Shown: positions 49,336 to 58,490, numbered from the stretch's first letter. The stretch: DNA of 64,000 nucleotides from Pseudoalteromonas espejiana DSM 9414 (GCF_002221525.1 NZ_CP011028.1:1251001-1315000), one strand, 5' to 3'. The notes: generated from the letters alone by a model not told the origin. Numbers and translations are program-made.

Positions 49336-50047
49336 TTTTACACTTAACAAAAATAAGGCATTACAGGTACACACTGTAGGGGAGGAAAAAACCCCAATTA
49401 TTGTTATTGATGATTTTGTAAATAATGTAGATGCACTTATTAATTTTGCTGTGTTTTCTCAAAATGCGAGGGAAACATTTTGCACACAAGAAAGTGACTT
49501 TTACCCAGGAGTAAGAAAAGCAGCACCGCTTAGTTATATAGAGCAGTTAAAAGCACTGGCTCCAATTATTAATTCACACTTTGATATGGCAGATAAAAAC
49601 GAGTTTGATGTAATACTTTCTGCCTTTTCAATTGCATGTACTGAGCCTGATGAACTCAGGCCAATACAGATGCTTCCCCATTTTGACACACCCAATATGA
49701 ACCAACTCGCTATGGTGCATTTTTTATGTGATGAAACACATGGGGGTACTTCATTTTATAAACATAAAACCCTAGGGTATGAACGCATAACAAAAGAGCG
49801 ACTCATGCCTTATAGGCAAGCTATAAAGCAACAAGCCATGGCGCAAAAGCTTCATAAAAACCCACATTACATAAATGGCAGCACAGTTTTGTTTGAGCAA
49901 GTTTACAGTGTAGAGGCAAAGCTAAATCGGGTTGTTATATATCCAAGCAACTTATTGCATTCAGGTAATATAAATGCGGCTAACGGTTATGCCTGCGATC
50001 CAATTAATGGGCGTTTAACTATAAGTAGTTTTGCTGTTTTACGTTAG
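49328..50047 (+). CDS. DUF6445-family protein
   Basis: A 239-residue protein with PIIVIDDFVNNVDALINFA near residues 20-38 and a His-Asp pair in LPHFDTPNMNQLAMVHFL (about 116-133). A later His appears in PSNLLHSGN (about 212-220). The H-x-D...H arrangement resembles Fe(II)/2-oxoglutarate dioxygenases, and the DUF6445 family is placed near that fold. This is inference; no activity is known. It ends the halogenase-SapC-DUF6445 unit. Confidence 0.82.
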   Translation: MIDFTLNKNKALQVHTVGEEKTPIIVIDDFVNNVDALINFAVFSQNARETFCTQESDFYPGVRKAAPLSYIEQLKALAPIINSHFDMADKNEFDVILSAFSIACTEPDELRPIQMLPHFDTPNMNQLAMVHFLCDETHGGTSFYKHKTLGYERITKERLMPYRQAIKQQAMAQKLHKNPHYINGSTVLFEQVYSVEAKLNRVVIYPSNLLHSGNINAANGYACDPINGRLTISSFAVLR

Positions 50048-50160
50048 TTTTTTTACCCGCTAAAGTTATTAGCACGCGCAATTTATAGCGCAGTTTAGCT
50101 TATTTAATTAAAGTGGTTACTTAGATTTTTGAGTATTAATTCTTTTTGGAGGCTAGGTGA

Positions 50161-50580
50161 ATGCTAGAGATTGTTGCTACTGAAGACTTAAAGGCTGCCG
50201 CACAATTTACGTTTAACAATATGAAGCCCTATTACGAAATATATGCGGTAGATTGGGATGTAGAAGACATACATCAAGCAACCAAAGACCTCAAAAACTT
50301 TGATATTTTGTGTAAGGGTGAACACATAGGGGTAGTGCGTTTATCTTTCGAAGAAGGGCGTTGCCAACTTCGCGACATTCAGATTGCAGCTGCTTATCAA
50401 AATAAAGGTTATGGTGCTCACGTTATTGCTAAAGTAGTTGATATAGCTCGTCAACAAAGTATCAAATTCATAGACCTCAAAGTATTTCAGCGTAGCCCTG
50501 CATTTAAGTTATATAGCCGTATTGGATTTGCAGTCGATAGAAAAGATGTTCGCTTTTACTACATGAGCTTGCAAGTCTAA
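50161..50580 (+). CDS. GNAT-family N-acetyltransferase
   Basis: A 139-residue enzyme with the GNAT acetyl-CoA loop IAAAYQNKGYGAHVIA (about 77-92; Q-x-x-G-x-G/A variant) and a typical C-terminal FKLYSRIGFAVD (about 118-129). The GGAGG site lies 8 bp before the ATG. The acceptor is unknown. Confidence 0.9.
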   Translation: MLEIVATEDLKAAAQFTFNNMKPYYEIYAVDWDVEDIHQATKDLKNFDILCKGEHIGVVRLSFEEGRCQLRDIQIAAAYQNKGYGAHVIAKVVDIARQQSIKFIDLKVFQRSPAFKLYSRIGFAVDRKDVRFYYMSLQV

Positions 50581-50690
50581 TAGCTGTAGTATTAAAAGGC
50601 GCAAAGCATTTGGCTTTTGCGGTTCTTTAGTTAACTTTAGTAAGTACGACTGTATTGGCTTATGCGGGCATTAGTTTTTAGGAGAGTTAA

Positions 50691-50889
50691 GTGTACTTAA
50701 TTAATAGTAAGTATTGGGTACTTACTGATTGCGGTGGGTTTAGGGTTTGCAATAATAGGGTCAGTAAAGCATCGACAGTTTGCTGTTTGGTCTGCTCAAA
50801 AATTTAAAAGTACATTTAGGCCTGCAGGTTTTGGCTCATTCTTATTTGGTGGCTTTTTGATTTACATAATAACGATTAGTTACCGTTAA
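50691..50889 (+). pseudogene. Small two-helix membrane gene, frameshifted (Imm17-like?)
   Basis: GTG at 50691 has AGGAG upstream, but its frame soon leaves the coding one. From about 50701, a different frame reads LIVSIGYLLIAVGLGFAIIG, a loop with basic residues, and GSFLFGGFLIYIITISYR up to the TAA at 50887. This is a clear two-helix protein of about 62 residues. A single-base change near 50707-50711 would join start and body. The layout faintly recalls Imm17 immunity proteins, but I cannot confirm this. If it is real, it is broken or uses an unusual start. Confidence 0.42.
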
Positions 50890-50950
50890 TAAGTAGGTAA
50901 GCTTTTCAAAGGTAACTAATAATTAGTGTTAACATATTCCCCAGTTTCCC

Positions 50951-51445
50951 TCACACTTCAAAGTTATTAAAGTATTCTTTTTGCAATTCTATAGTTAGCA
51001 CTTTAGGGCGAATGCCTTGTACTAGGCTGTATACCTCTTCTTTTGTGTAACCTGCCGAATTTAAAATAAGCGCAGCCACCAACCCTGTGCGGCCAGTGCC
51101 GCCTTTGCAATGTATGGCAATGGTTTGTTTGTGTTGTATGGCTTGTAATATGTCGGTTTTGTGGGTGTTCCAGCTTGATGTAAAAGGCTGTTTGGGTGCT
51201 TCGTCGTCATTTATTGGTAAATGAAACCAAGTTATATCGTGCTTATTGCACTCATTATTAATTGTTTGTACGTTGTTTTTTTCAAGCTCCTTTTGCGGCA
51301 TAAGCGATAACAGCATGTGAGTGCCAGCGGCTTTTAATGTAGCGATTGAATCCGCTAGGTTTTGCGTTTTTGTACCAGGGCAAGGCGTAAAAATAATATT
51401 TGCGCCGTTATTAAGTGATAAAACATCGTATGGGTGCGCGCTCAT
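50951..51445 (-). CDS. Dual-specificity/tyrosine phosphatase-like protein
   Basis: A 164-residue protein with the CX5R catalytic loop HCKGGTGRTG (about residues 119-128). An upstream acidic loop INDDEAP (about 84-90) is a candidate general acid. The ATG at 51445 was chosen because AAGGA precedes it; the in-frame ATG at 51484 adds 13 basic residues and has no ribosome binding site. It should dephosphorylate phosphoproteins or another phospho-substrate. It is monocistronic, and the target is unknown. Confidence 0.88.
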   Translation of the reverse strand: MSAHPYDVLSLNNGANIIFTPCPGTKTQNLADSIATLKAAGTHMLLSLMPQKELEKNNVQTINNECNKHDITWFHLPINDDEAPKQPFTSSWNTHKTDILQAIQHKQTIAIHCKGGTGRTGLVAALILNSAGYTKEEVYSLVQGIRPKVLTIELQKEYFNNFEV

Positions 51446-51573
51446 GGTAAGTCCTTTATTTTTAATCAATTTGCTTTTATACACTCACTATAGCGTGTTT
51501 TAGTTACAAGTTTAAGATTGAATAATAAGCATAAATACTAGATACTGTTTTTATATACAGTTGTGGCGATGTT

Positions 51574-53772
51574 ATGAAAAAAGAATTACCAGCAAAATAC
51601 TATTTAGCGCATTTTAGAGAACTTATTGAGTTTGTAACAAGTAAATGTATGCATTTACTTGAGCCCAAGCACAGCCAATTTATTAGTAAAATTAACCAGC
51701 TAGATGAGCAAAGCCAATGCATGTTGGCACGCGTGTATTCGCGCAAGCCTTATTTAGTACAGGCGCAATCGCTCAATTATGAAGAAATAACCTCGCCGCA
51801 TCAGGCTATTTATACCCTAAAAACAGCGGGTATTTTATATGAGCCAAACGCGCAGCATTACAAGCTACTTATAGCGCATTTAACCAAGCCCATGCTGGTG
51901 GAGCTACTAAGTAATTATAGCGAGCAACTAAGCTTTAAAAAAAGCGCAGCTAAAGGGGCGTTGGTCACTATTGCGTGCCAATTTTTTAGTGAGCGCGCAG
52001 ATGATCTTGCCCCTTTATATAGCCAGTATGTTATTAATAACCGTGAAGATTATTACGAGTATTTTGAGTTTTTATTTGCAGGGCGCTTAAGTAATGGCGA
52101 TGTAAATCATCAAAACCGATTTGTTATGCGCGATTTAGGGTTAACCGCTACCCGCGAAGGGCACAGCGAGAGCTTGTCGCGCTTTAATACATTGGCTGAG
52201 GCGCAATCTAATTATGTTTTAAACCGTTACCGTTTAGCGTTTAAAAACATTGGCAAAACAGCCGGTACTGCAAAAGCTGAAACCGTGGATGATAAAACAC
52301 CTTACACCGAGCTTGCGCATTTAGTTTTAGCGCAACCGGCGCACGGTGCACAAGCGCACGATATTAAAAACAAACTGCTGGTTAGGCTGTATAAACAACT
52401 TAAAAATACCGATAGCGAACTTGCCTTTAGCTTACTTGAAGGGTGCACCGATTACGCCGAAGCCCAAGAAATTCAAATAAGAGAGCAATACCGCTTAGGT
52501 AATAAAGAATGGGTAAAAGCGCAGCTAGAACAAATAATAGAAAACCCGCTCACCGATGACTTACTTTACTTTGCTGATGACTTTTTAATGCGTAAGTTTA
52601 ATAAACAAACGCGTTCGCGCTTAAGCACTATGCTAGCCGACACCCAATGTGTACTTGAAATTGACGAAATTTACCGAGGCGATGTAGAGCAAGGCGTAAA
52701 TGAGCATTACACCGCAAAAGGGTTAATGGTTTTTAATACCGAAAACACCTTATGGCAAAGCTTATTTGGTTTAGTATTTTGGCACGAGTTGTTTATAGAG
52801 TCGCCGTACCCGCCGTGTAATGAATTTGATATTTACCCGCAAGTTTTACAGCTTGGTAATTTTTATGAAGCACAAAGCACGCAAATTGACGCACGTTTAA
52901 AAAGCTGTAGTACTAATCAGGCGTTGCTTAATTTGGTATGTAAACATGCCGCGCAGTATTTTGAGCAGCCTAATGGGTTATTTAGATGGCGCAGCAATTT
53001 ATTAGAGCCACTAGAGGCGCTTATTTTAAACAGCCCGCTTGAAGCGTTAATTGCGCATTTAACGGCCATGAGTAAACACTATTTACAGCTAAAAGACGGC
53101 TACCCCGATTTAATGGTTATCAATAATGGGCAAGTACATTTTGAAGAGGTAAAAGCCCCGGGCGATAAGCTTAGGCGCAACCAACTTACCACTATTGATA
53201 ATTTAAAAAATGTAGGCTTTACGGTACATATTGCCGCAGTTAAATGGTTTGTAGACCCTAACCGTGTTTACAGCATCGTTGATATAGAAACCACGGGCGG
53301 CTTAAAGGGTGGTAACCGCATTACCGAAGTTGGCATAGTTAAACTGCAGCACGGTAAAGTAATAGATACTTGGACGACTCTTATTAATCCGCAGCGCCAT
53401 ATACCCGGCTTTATTACTAAGCTAACCGGCATAAGCGATAGCATGGTTTACAACGCGCCTGTATTTGCCGAGATAGCACAGCCACTATTAGATAAACTCG
53501 CAGGCAGTATTTTTGTAGCCCATAACGTAAACTTTGATTACGGTTTTATAAAAAAAGAGTGCGAGGTTGCAGGGCACTTTTTTAAAATGCCAAAAATGTG
53601 CACCGTGGTTGAATCGCGCAGAGCGTTTAAAGGCTTAAAGTCGTATTCGCTTGGTAACCTTAGTGCGCATTTTAATTTAAATTTAACCAGTCATCACCGC
53701 GCATTGGCCGATGCAACTGCCACTGCTGAGCTATTATTGCTGATACAAAATAGTGAAACGCTAACGCAGTAA
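51574..53772 (+). CDS. FAN1-like VRR-NUC nuclease fused to a DnaQ-type 3'-5' exonuclease
   Basis: A 732-residue fusion. Residues 1-110 resemble the FAN1 helix-turn-helix region (MLARVYSRKPYLVQAQSLNY). A helical middle part follows. The VRR-NUC domain has GYPDLMV (Asp512) and HFEEVKAPGD (Glu525, Lys527), the PD-(D/E)xK site. Residues 566-732 form a DEDDh exonuclease: VDIETTG (Asp570, Glu572), HNVNFDYGF, and HHRALADATAT. In eukaryotes FAN1 repairs DNA crosslinks. Here a flap or crosslink nuclease is joined to a proofreading-type exonuclease, which points to DNA repair. Confidence 0.88.
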   Translation: MKKELPAKYYLAHFRELIEFVTSKCMHLLEPKHSQFISKINQLDEQSQCMLARVYSRKPYLVQAQSLNYEEITSPHQAIYTLKTAGILYEPNAQHYKLLIAHLTKPMLVELLSNYSEQLSFKKSAAKGALVTIACQFFSERADDLAPLYSQYVINNREDYYEYFEFLFAGRLSNGDVNHQNRFVMRDLGLTATREGHSESLSRFNTLAEAQSNYVLNRYRLAFKNIGKTAGTAKAETVDDKTPYTELAHLVLAQPAHGAQAHDIKNKLLVRLYKQLKNTDSELAFSLLEGCTDYAEAQEIQIREQYRLGNKEWVKAQLEQIIENPLTDDLLYFADDFLMRKFNKQTRSRLSTMLADTQCVLEIDEIYRGDVEQGVNEHYTAKGLMVFNTENTLWQSLFGLVFWHELFIESPYPPCNEFDIYPQVLQLGNFYEAQSTQIDARLKSCSTNQALLNLVCKHAAQYFEQPNGLFRWRSNLLEPLEALILNSPLEALIAHLTAMSKHYLQLKDGYPDLMVINNGQVHFEEVKAPGDKLRRNQLTTIDNLKNVGFTVHIAAVKWFVDPNRVYSIVDIETTGGLKGGNRITEVGIVKLQHGKVIDTWTTLINPQRHIPGFITKLTGISDSMVYNAPVFAEIAQPLLDKLAGSIFVAHNVNFDYGFIKKECEVAGHFFKMPKMCTVVESRRAFKGLKSYSLGNLSAHFNLNLTSHHRALADATATAELLLLIQNSETLTQ

Positions 53773-53844
53773 CGTATTATCTTGTTTTTAAGTGTATGAA
53801 AATTAAATAATAAATAGTTTAATTATAAGTTTTTAATTTATTTT

Positions 53845-53876
53845 GGAATAAAGTGTTTTTGTAAATCGTCTTCTTT
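53845..53876 (+). promoter_or_regulatory. Putative ECF-sigma promoter before the secreted-protein gene
   Basis: GGAATA (53845-53850) and CGTC (53867-53870) are 16 bp apart, the spacing of ECF-type -35 and -10 elements. The stretch AATCGTCTTCTTTAT is identical to that before the sigma gene at 57262. It lies 32 bp before the ATG. Confidence 0.75.
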
Positions 53877-53907
53877 ATGTCAATCCGACAAACTAGAGGA
53901 CAAAACA

Positions 53908-54771
53908 ATGACTAAATTAAATAAAATTGTAAGCGTAATGATGTTAAGCGGTGTGTGTACTTTTACAGGTGCTGTGCACGCCGCTGATATTGAAATATCT
54001 CAGTCAACGTCGGCGCAGCAACAAACATCTACATCTATTGCGCTTTCACAAAACGGTTTAACAGCCAGTGGTAGCAATAACACAAACGTATCTAACGATA
54101 CACAAGTAACGGCTGATGACTCGCAAGCTACAGATTCAACGGCGAATAATACGCAAACTCCAACGCAAGAAAGCAGCGAGGCCGCAGAGCCTGCAAATTC
54201 ATTAGTTGCATCTGCCAGCTCATCTTTAAATAACTCATTGAGCGCATCGGTCTCGTCTTTAAATGCTGCAAGTAATACCACAGTCAATACAGCGCTTGAT
54301 GCAACAACGCAGTTAACCTCATCGGCAGGTAATTTAACGACTGCTGTGAGTCAGTCGTCATTACTTTCTCTTACCTCTGAACAAGCAGACACTACCGATA
54401 CACCATCAGATGCCTCTTTACTTTCAAATGTGAGTAGCGCTAGCGATTCAGTAACACAAGCTGATGCAACAAATGCGGGTGAGCTTACAAACCAATTAGC
54501 AATTACTAATACGGCTACAAACTCAGTGAGTTCTGCACTGCAAGTGGGTGATGCAATTAATACCAGTAATGAAGTAGTAAGCAGTGTTCAGCAATCTTTA
54601 ATTGCCAGTGTGCAAGATAGTACGGTTAGTAGTTTACAAAGCACGGTACAGCAAAGTGTTAGTGGGCAGGTGAGTGCAGCGGTCACAGATCAAATTAGTA
54701 ACGATGTAGCACTTAGCACCGCAAGTGAAGTAGTAACCAACATTACTAACGATTTAGACCTAGGCCTTTAA
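53908..54771 (+). CDS. Low-complexity Ser/Thr/Asn/Gln-rich secreted protein
   Basis: A 287-residue protein with a signal peptide (about 1-26, ending VHAA). The mature part is dominated by Ser, Thr, Ala, Asn and Gln, lacks cysteines and aromatic residues, and has Val/Leu at intervals (SLNNSLSASVSSLNAAS; SLQSTVQQSVSGQVSAAV). It could form a fibrous or elongated surface structure. No family is recognised. It has an ECF-type promoter shared with the sigma operon and is followed by a barrel protein gene that may transport or anchor it. Confidence 0.75.
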   Translation: MTKLNKIVSVMMLSGVCTFTGAVHAADIEISQSTSAQQQTSTSIALSQNGLTASGSNNTNVSNDTQVTADDSQATDSTANNTQTPTQESSEAAEPANSLVASASSSLNNSLSASVSSLNAASNTTVNTALDATTQLTSSAGNLTTAVSQSSLLSLTSEQADTTDTPSDASLLSNVSSASDSVTQADATNAGELTNQLAITNTATNSVSSALQVGDAINTSNEVVSSVQQSLIASVQDSTVSSLQSTVQQSVSGQVSAAVTDQISNDVALSTASEVVTNITNDLDLGL

Positions 54772-54837
54772 TACGGCCTAAGTGTGTTTGCACAAATGCC
54801 GAATGGGGAAACCTATTCGGCCTGTTGGAGAATAAAT

Positions 54838-55791
54838 ATGAAAGCAGTTATAACCGCCACATTGTGTGTTTTTAGTGCCCAAGCGGTGCTTGCACAAACT
54901 AACCACGTTAAAACACCTGAGCAAACTAAACCCTTTAAAAGTAGCTTTGAGCTAAATGCAGGTGCAGAAGTTGGGGTATTAAGTAACTCGGCGCTCTCTG
55001 TTCAGGAGCTTGACGATATTTCGTCGCAAAGCGACAGCGGCATAAAAACCGCAGCAGGTGTTAATGCAAAATGGCAATTAACCAAAAGCGCCAAATTAAC
55101 CTCAAGCTATAAGTTTGAACAACAAGACTACGATGAGTTTGATCAATACGATTTAGACCTTCATCAATATGGTTTAGATGGCAGCTATAGCTTTAATAGT
55201 CATGAGGTAGGGGTTCGTTACGATGGTGCAAAAGCAAATGTAGATGGCGATACATTTTTACATTTTAATCAAGTCAGTGCTTATTATGGCCATTTTTTAA
55301 ACCCGCATACGTATTTGCGTATGAGCATAAAAACCAAAGCTAAACGTTTTGCTACTGCAAAAGCACGTAATGCCGACGGCGTAGGTGCCGATGTAGCGCT
55401 TTATCATTTTATAAATAGTGGCCAAACCATGCTAATGGCATCGCTAAGTGCCGATAAAGAAAACGCCGACGACAACCAATACGACTTTAACGGCTATGGT
55501 TTTACTACTAAAGTTACGCACAAATTTACGGCCTTTAATGTAGCGAATAAAGTGGGCGCAGGCTGGCGTTATCAAAATAAAGATTACGATGAGCAAACAA
55601 CGGATGATTTTTTTGAGCAAATACCGTCGCGAGATGAGCACAGAAATGTAGTTAATGCGTTTTATAACGTAGCTGTATTTGAGCACGTAACACTAATAGC
55701 CGAGGCTGAATATGGCGATTACCAATCAAAGCTTAGTAGCAATACCTATACGCAATCGGTTTTATCGGCGTCAGTTAAAGTGCACTTTTAG
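54838..55791 (+). CDS. Outer-membrane beta-barrel protein of unknown family
   Basis: A 317-residue protein with a signal peptide (MKAVITATLCVFSAQAVLA), alternating amphipathic strands throughout, and a C-terminal strand SVLSASVKVHF ending in Phe, typical of BamA-inserted barrels. Tyr/Asp-rich loops (EQQDYDEFDQYDLDLHQYG) lie near residues 90-110. The ATG at 54838 was chosen because TTGGAG precedes it. The likely partner is the secreted protein 66 bp upstream. Its 3' end overlaps the subtilase gene by 17 bp. Confidence 0.8.
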   Translation: MKAVITATLCVFSAQAVLAQTNHVKTPEQTKPFKSSFELNAGAEVGVLSNSALSVQELDDISSQSDSGIKTAAGVNAKWQLTKSAKLTSSYKFEQQDYDEFDQYDLDLHQYGLDGSYSFNSHEVGVRYDGAKANVDGDTFLHFNQVSAYYGHFLNPHTYLRMSIKTKAKRFATAKARNADGVGADVALYHFINSGQTMLMASLSADKENADDNQYDFNGYGFTTKVTHKFTAFNVANKVGAGWRYQNKDYDEQTTDDFFEQIPSRDEHRNVVNAFYNVAVFEHVTLIAEAEYGDYQSKLSSNTYTQSVLSASVKVHF

Positions 55792-57121
55792 GTGGGTAAA
55801 TGGCACCATAACCAAAGGTGGTGTCTTTGCCTTGCTCACCTAAATCTTTGGCAAGCGATGTAAGCTCGTTAAGTGCTTTGGTTCTATTATTACCATGCTT
55901 TAACAATAAACAACTTAATGCCGCGCTTACATGCGGCGCCGCCATTGACGTACCCGACTCCCTTCCAAATTTTCCATTGCCTTGGCTTGTAACAACATTT
56001 ACACCAAAGGCTGTAAAGTCTATGTAATCACCTTTATTTGACCATCTATAAATTTGGCTTTTTGAATCAATAGCACTTACCGCTATCACGCTTTTATACG
56101 CACCTGGGTATAACGGCTGCGACGCTGGCCCTTGGTTACCCGCAGCAGCTACAATTAATACGTTTTGTTTTATTGCAGCAGTAATACTTGCTTCTAAAAC
56201 TGTGTTATTTGGCCCTGTTAGGCTCATATTTATTACGGGTATTTTATTACTAACTAACCAGTTAAGCGCCTCTACTATGGCAAATAAAGTAGCCCCTTGG
56301 GCATATTCAGATTGCCTATAAAACACCTCTGCACTGTAAAGCTTGGCACTGCTTAAAAGTGGGCTGAGTTTTGCTCCTTTACCCGTAATTAATCCCGCTA
56401 TGGCGGTGCCGTGTAAATTTGGCGAGCTTAACCCTTGTGGTAAAAAGCTTTGTGTGATGATACTTGCGCCTTTAAAAGCACTGTGTTTGGTATTAATGGC
56501 GCTGTCGATCATGCCGATTTTTACGCTTTGTGTGCAGTAGGGCGCAATAGGCTTATTTTGCGCTACTTTAATGGTAGGCTCGCCTGTTTGCGCTTGGTAA
56601 ATGTGGTTTCGGTCAAGTATTGCAGACTCATCTAAGTTAAGCGCTTTTAATAACTCACTTTTAGAATTAACACCTTGCGGGGCGTTAAAGCGCACTAAGC
56701 TCATATTAAGTGCGTTGTAATTTTTTACCGATACAATCGTTATATTTTGCTGTTTTAGGGTATTAATTTGTTGGCTATTTGCCATTAATAACCATTGGCG
56801 CTCTATTGCTCTAAAGCCGTTTTCTAGCTCTACTTCAACAAATGCGGTGTTTTGGCTATTTATATTAATGTTAAGCACATTAGGTAAGTTGCTAATTGGC
56901 TCACTTATTTGCGCTTTTAGTTCGTCAATCGATATTTGTGGAACAGGCACCGGAAGCGGCAGGCGCTGTGCACGCTCTATAGTTTGTTCAATACGTTGCT
57001 CTATTGGGTTTAGCTGCCCAAGCACCTGATCGACTCTTATTATATTGGCTGAGCTCGTTGCGCTAAATATGCAAAGCGAGGCGGCTATTATGTGTTTAAC
57101 GCGGACTTTTTTCATGTTCAT
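55775..57121 (-). CDS. S8-family subtilisin-like serine protease
   Basis: A 448-residue secreted protease. It has a signal peptide (about 1-25), a prodomain (about 26-195) and a catalytic domain. The triad is Asp206 (GMIDSAI), His237 (NLHGTAIAG) and Ser392 (GTSMAAPH); the oxyanion Asn329 is in AAAGNQGPA. All catalytic residues are present. It converges on the barrel gene and diverges from the sigma gene, so it probably belongs to the same surface system and may process its secreted protein. That link is inference. Confidence 0.92.
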   Translation of the reverse strand: MNMKKVRVKHIIAASLCIFSATSSANIIRVDQVLGQLNPIEQRIEQTIERAQRLPLPVPVPQISIDELKAQISEPISNLPNVLNININSQNTAFVEVELENGFRAIERQWLLMANSQQINTLKQQNITIVSVKNYNALNMSLVRFNAPQGVNSKSELLKALNLDESAILDRNHIYQAQTGEPTIKVAQNKPIAPYCTQSVKIGMIDSAINTKHSAFKGASIITQSFLPQGLSSPNLHGTAIAGLITGKGAKLSPLLSSAKLYSAEVFYRQSEYAQGATLFAIVEALNWLVSNKIPVINMSLTGPNNTVLEASITAAIKQNVLIVAAAGNQGPASQPLYPGAYKSVIAVSAIDSKSQIYRWSNKGDYIDFTAFGVNVVTSQGNGKFGRESGTSMAAPHVSAALSCLLLKHGNNRTKALNELTSLAKDLGEQGKDTTFGYGAIYPPKSAL

Positions 57122-57211
57122 AGTGGGTTACTTCTATTAAATTTACCATGCTGGTTAGTTAACGTTTAACACATAGAAATATTTCATTATTCAAATTATT
57201 TTGATTATTTG

Positions 57212-57242
57212 GGAATAAATGTTTTTTTGAATCGTCTTCTTT
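57212..57242 (+). promoter_or_regulatory. Putative autoregulated ECF-sigma promoter
   Basis: GGAATA (57212-57217) and CGTC (57233-57236) are 15 bp apart. From the -10 box on, TCGTCTTCTTTAT is identical to 53866-53877, and the spacers are both T-rich. It lies 20 bp before the sigma gene, suggesting that the sigma factor drives its own operon. Confidence 0.75.
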
Positions 57243-57261
57243 ATAAAAGGGGTAAAAATCA

Positions 57262-57753
57262 ATGAACGAAACATTAAAAACCTTATTGCCCATGCTTAGG
57301 CGTTTTGCCTATTCGCTAACGGGTAGTAAAGCAGATGCAGACGATGTAGTGCAAATAACAATTGAAAAACTATTAGTAAAAGGCATTCCAGATGACGTTG
57401 AACCTGCTAAATGGGCATTTAAAATTTGCCGCAATGTGTGGATAGACGAATACCGCTCACGCAAGGTAAGGCAAAATACGGCTCAGGCCGATATATTACC
57501 AGAGCCAATTACAAGTAATGAGCACCAAACACTCGAAAATAAACAAATGCTTAAAAATGTAAATACAGCACTTGGGCAATTACCCGAAGAGCAACGCGCC
57601 ATAGTATCGCTGGTGGCAGTGCAGGGCATGGCCTATAAAGAAGTCGCACATACGCTAGATATACCTATAGGCAGTGTAATGAGTAAATTATCGCGAGCAC
57701 GCAGTACACTTTATAACTTAATAAAACCCGACTTTAAAAAGGAGCAGGTATGA
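57262..57753 (+). CDS. ECF-family RNA polymerase sigma factor
   Basis: A 163-residue sigma factor with region 2 (LTGSKADADDVVQITIEKLL; WAFKICRNVWIDEYRSRK, about 18-73) and region 4 (LPEEQRAIVSLVAVQGM; IPIGSVMSKLSRARSTLYN, about 107-155). It overlaps the anti-sigma gene by four bases. The identical promoter before 53908 suggests it also transcribes the secreted-protein and barrel genes. Confidence 0.93.
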   Translation: MNETLKTLLPMLRRFAYSLTGSKADADDVVQITIEKLLVKGIPDDVEPAKWAFKICRNVWIDEYRSRKVRQNTAQADILPEPITSNEHQTLENKQMLKNVNTALGQLPEEQRAIVSLVAVQGMAYKEVAHTLDIPIGSVMSKLSRARSTLYNLIKPDFKKEQV

Positions 57754-58490
57754 ACATTAACGACGAAACACTTAGCGCCTTTTTAGACTCAGAACTCAGC
57801 GAGCACGAAATGGAGCAAGTGCGTAAAGCCCTTGAGACCAATGATGAACTAGTAATGCGACTTGCAGAGCTAAGCGAAGTAGACATGCTAGTAAAAGAGC
57901 ACGCTACAAGTATTGATGACGCACCCCTTAGTGACTCATTAGCTAAAACGGTTGCAAAGCTTGACACAGCAACGACTAAAAACACGTTAAATAGCAATGT
58001 AGTGACGTTAACGCCTTGGCAAAAGGCTAAGCAATCGGCTAATAAAAGCTTAGCAATAGCTGCAAGCGTTGCCGTGGTATTTGGTATAGCAATGACTAGC
58101 TATTTACAGCCAAATAATGCGCAAAGTTTAGTGGCTAGTAATACAGCTTCAGCGCTTAACACACAACTAAGCAGTGGTGTGTTTGAGCAAAGTGATGGTT
58201 CACTATTTAGCGCGCAGCTTAGTTTTAAAAATCAGCAAGGTGAGCTTTGTAGGCAGTATGCACTAAGCTCAAACAATACAACGCAAACAAGCATTGCTTG
58301 TAAAACACAAAGCGGTTGGCAAATTAAAGCGCAAACAGCCGCGCAGCAAAGTAATAATGGCGCGCAATATCAAACGGCGTCTAATAACAGTGAGTTAGAT
58401 GCTGTTATAGATAGCATGATCAGCGGCGCACCACTAGATAGAGCGCAAGAGCAGCAAGCAATTAGCGCAAAGTGGCAGTTAAACAAATAA
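57750..58490 (+). CDS. Membrane anti-sigma factor
   Basis: A 246-residue protein. The cytoplasmic N terminus (LSAFLDSELSEHEMEQVRKA, about 8-27) is the usual anti-sigma helical bundle without zinc-binding cysteines. One helix (about 108-125) spans the membrane, and a Gln/Ser-rich periplasmic part with two cysteines follows (about 168 and 190). It likely releases the sigma factor when an envelope signal is met. It is translationally coupled to the sigma gene. Confidence 0.88.
   Translation: MNINDETLSAFLDSELSEHEMEQVRKALETNDELVMRLAELSEVDMLVKEHATSIDDAPLSDSLAKTVAKLDTATTKNTLNSNVVTLTPWQKAKQSANKSLAIAASVAVVFGIAMTSYLQPNNAQSLVASNTASALNTQLSSGVFEQSDGSLFSAQLSFKNQQGELCRQYALSSNNTTQTSIACKTQSGWQIKAQTAAQQSNNGAQYQTASNNSELDAVIDSMISGAPLDRAQEQQAISAKWQLNK

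Noticed and set aside
50590..50640. Terminator after the GNAT gene
   Set aside because: A GC-containing hairpin is possible, but it is imperfect and lacks a T-run.
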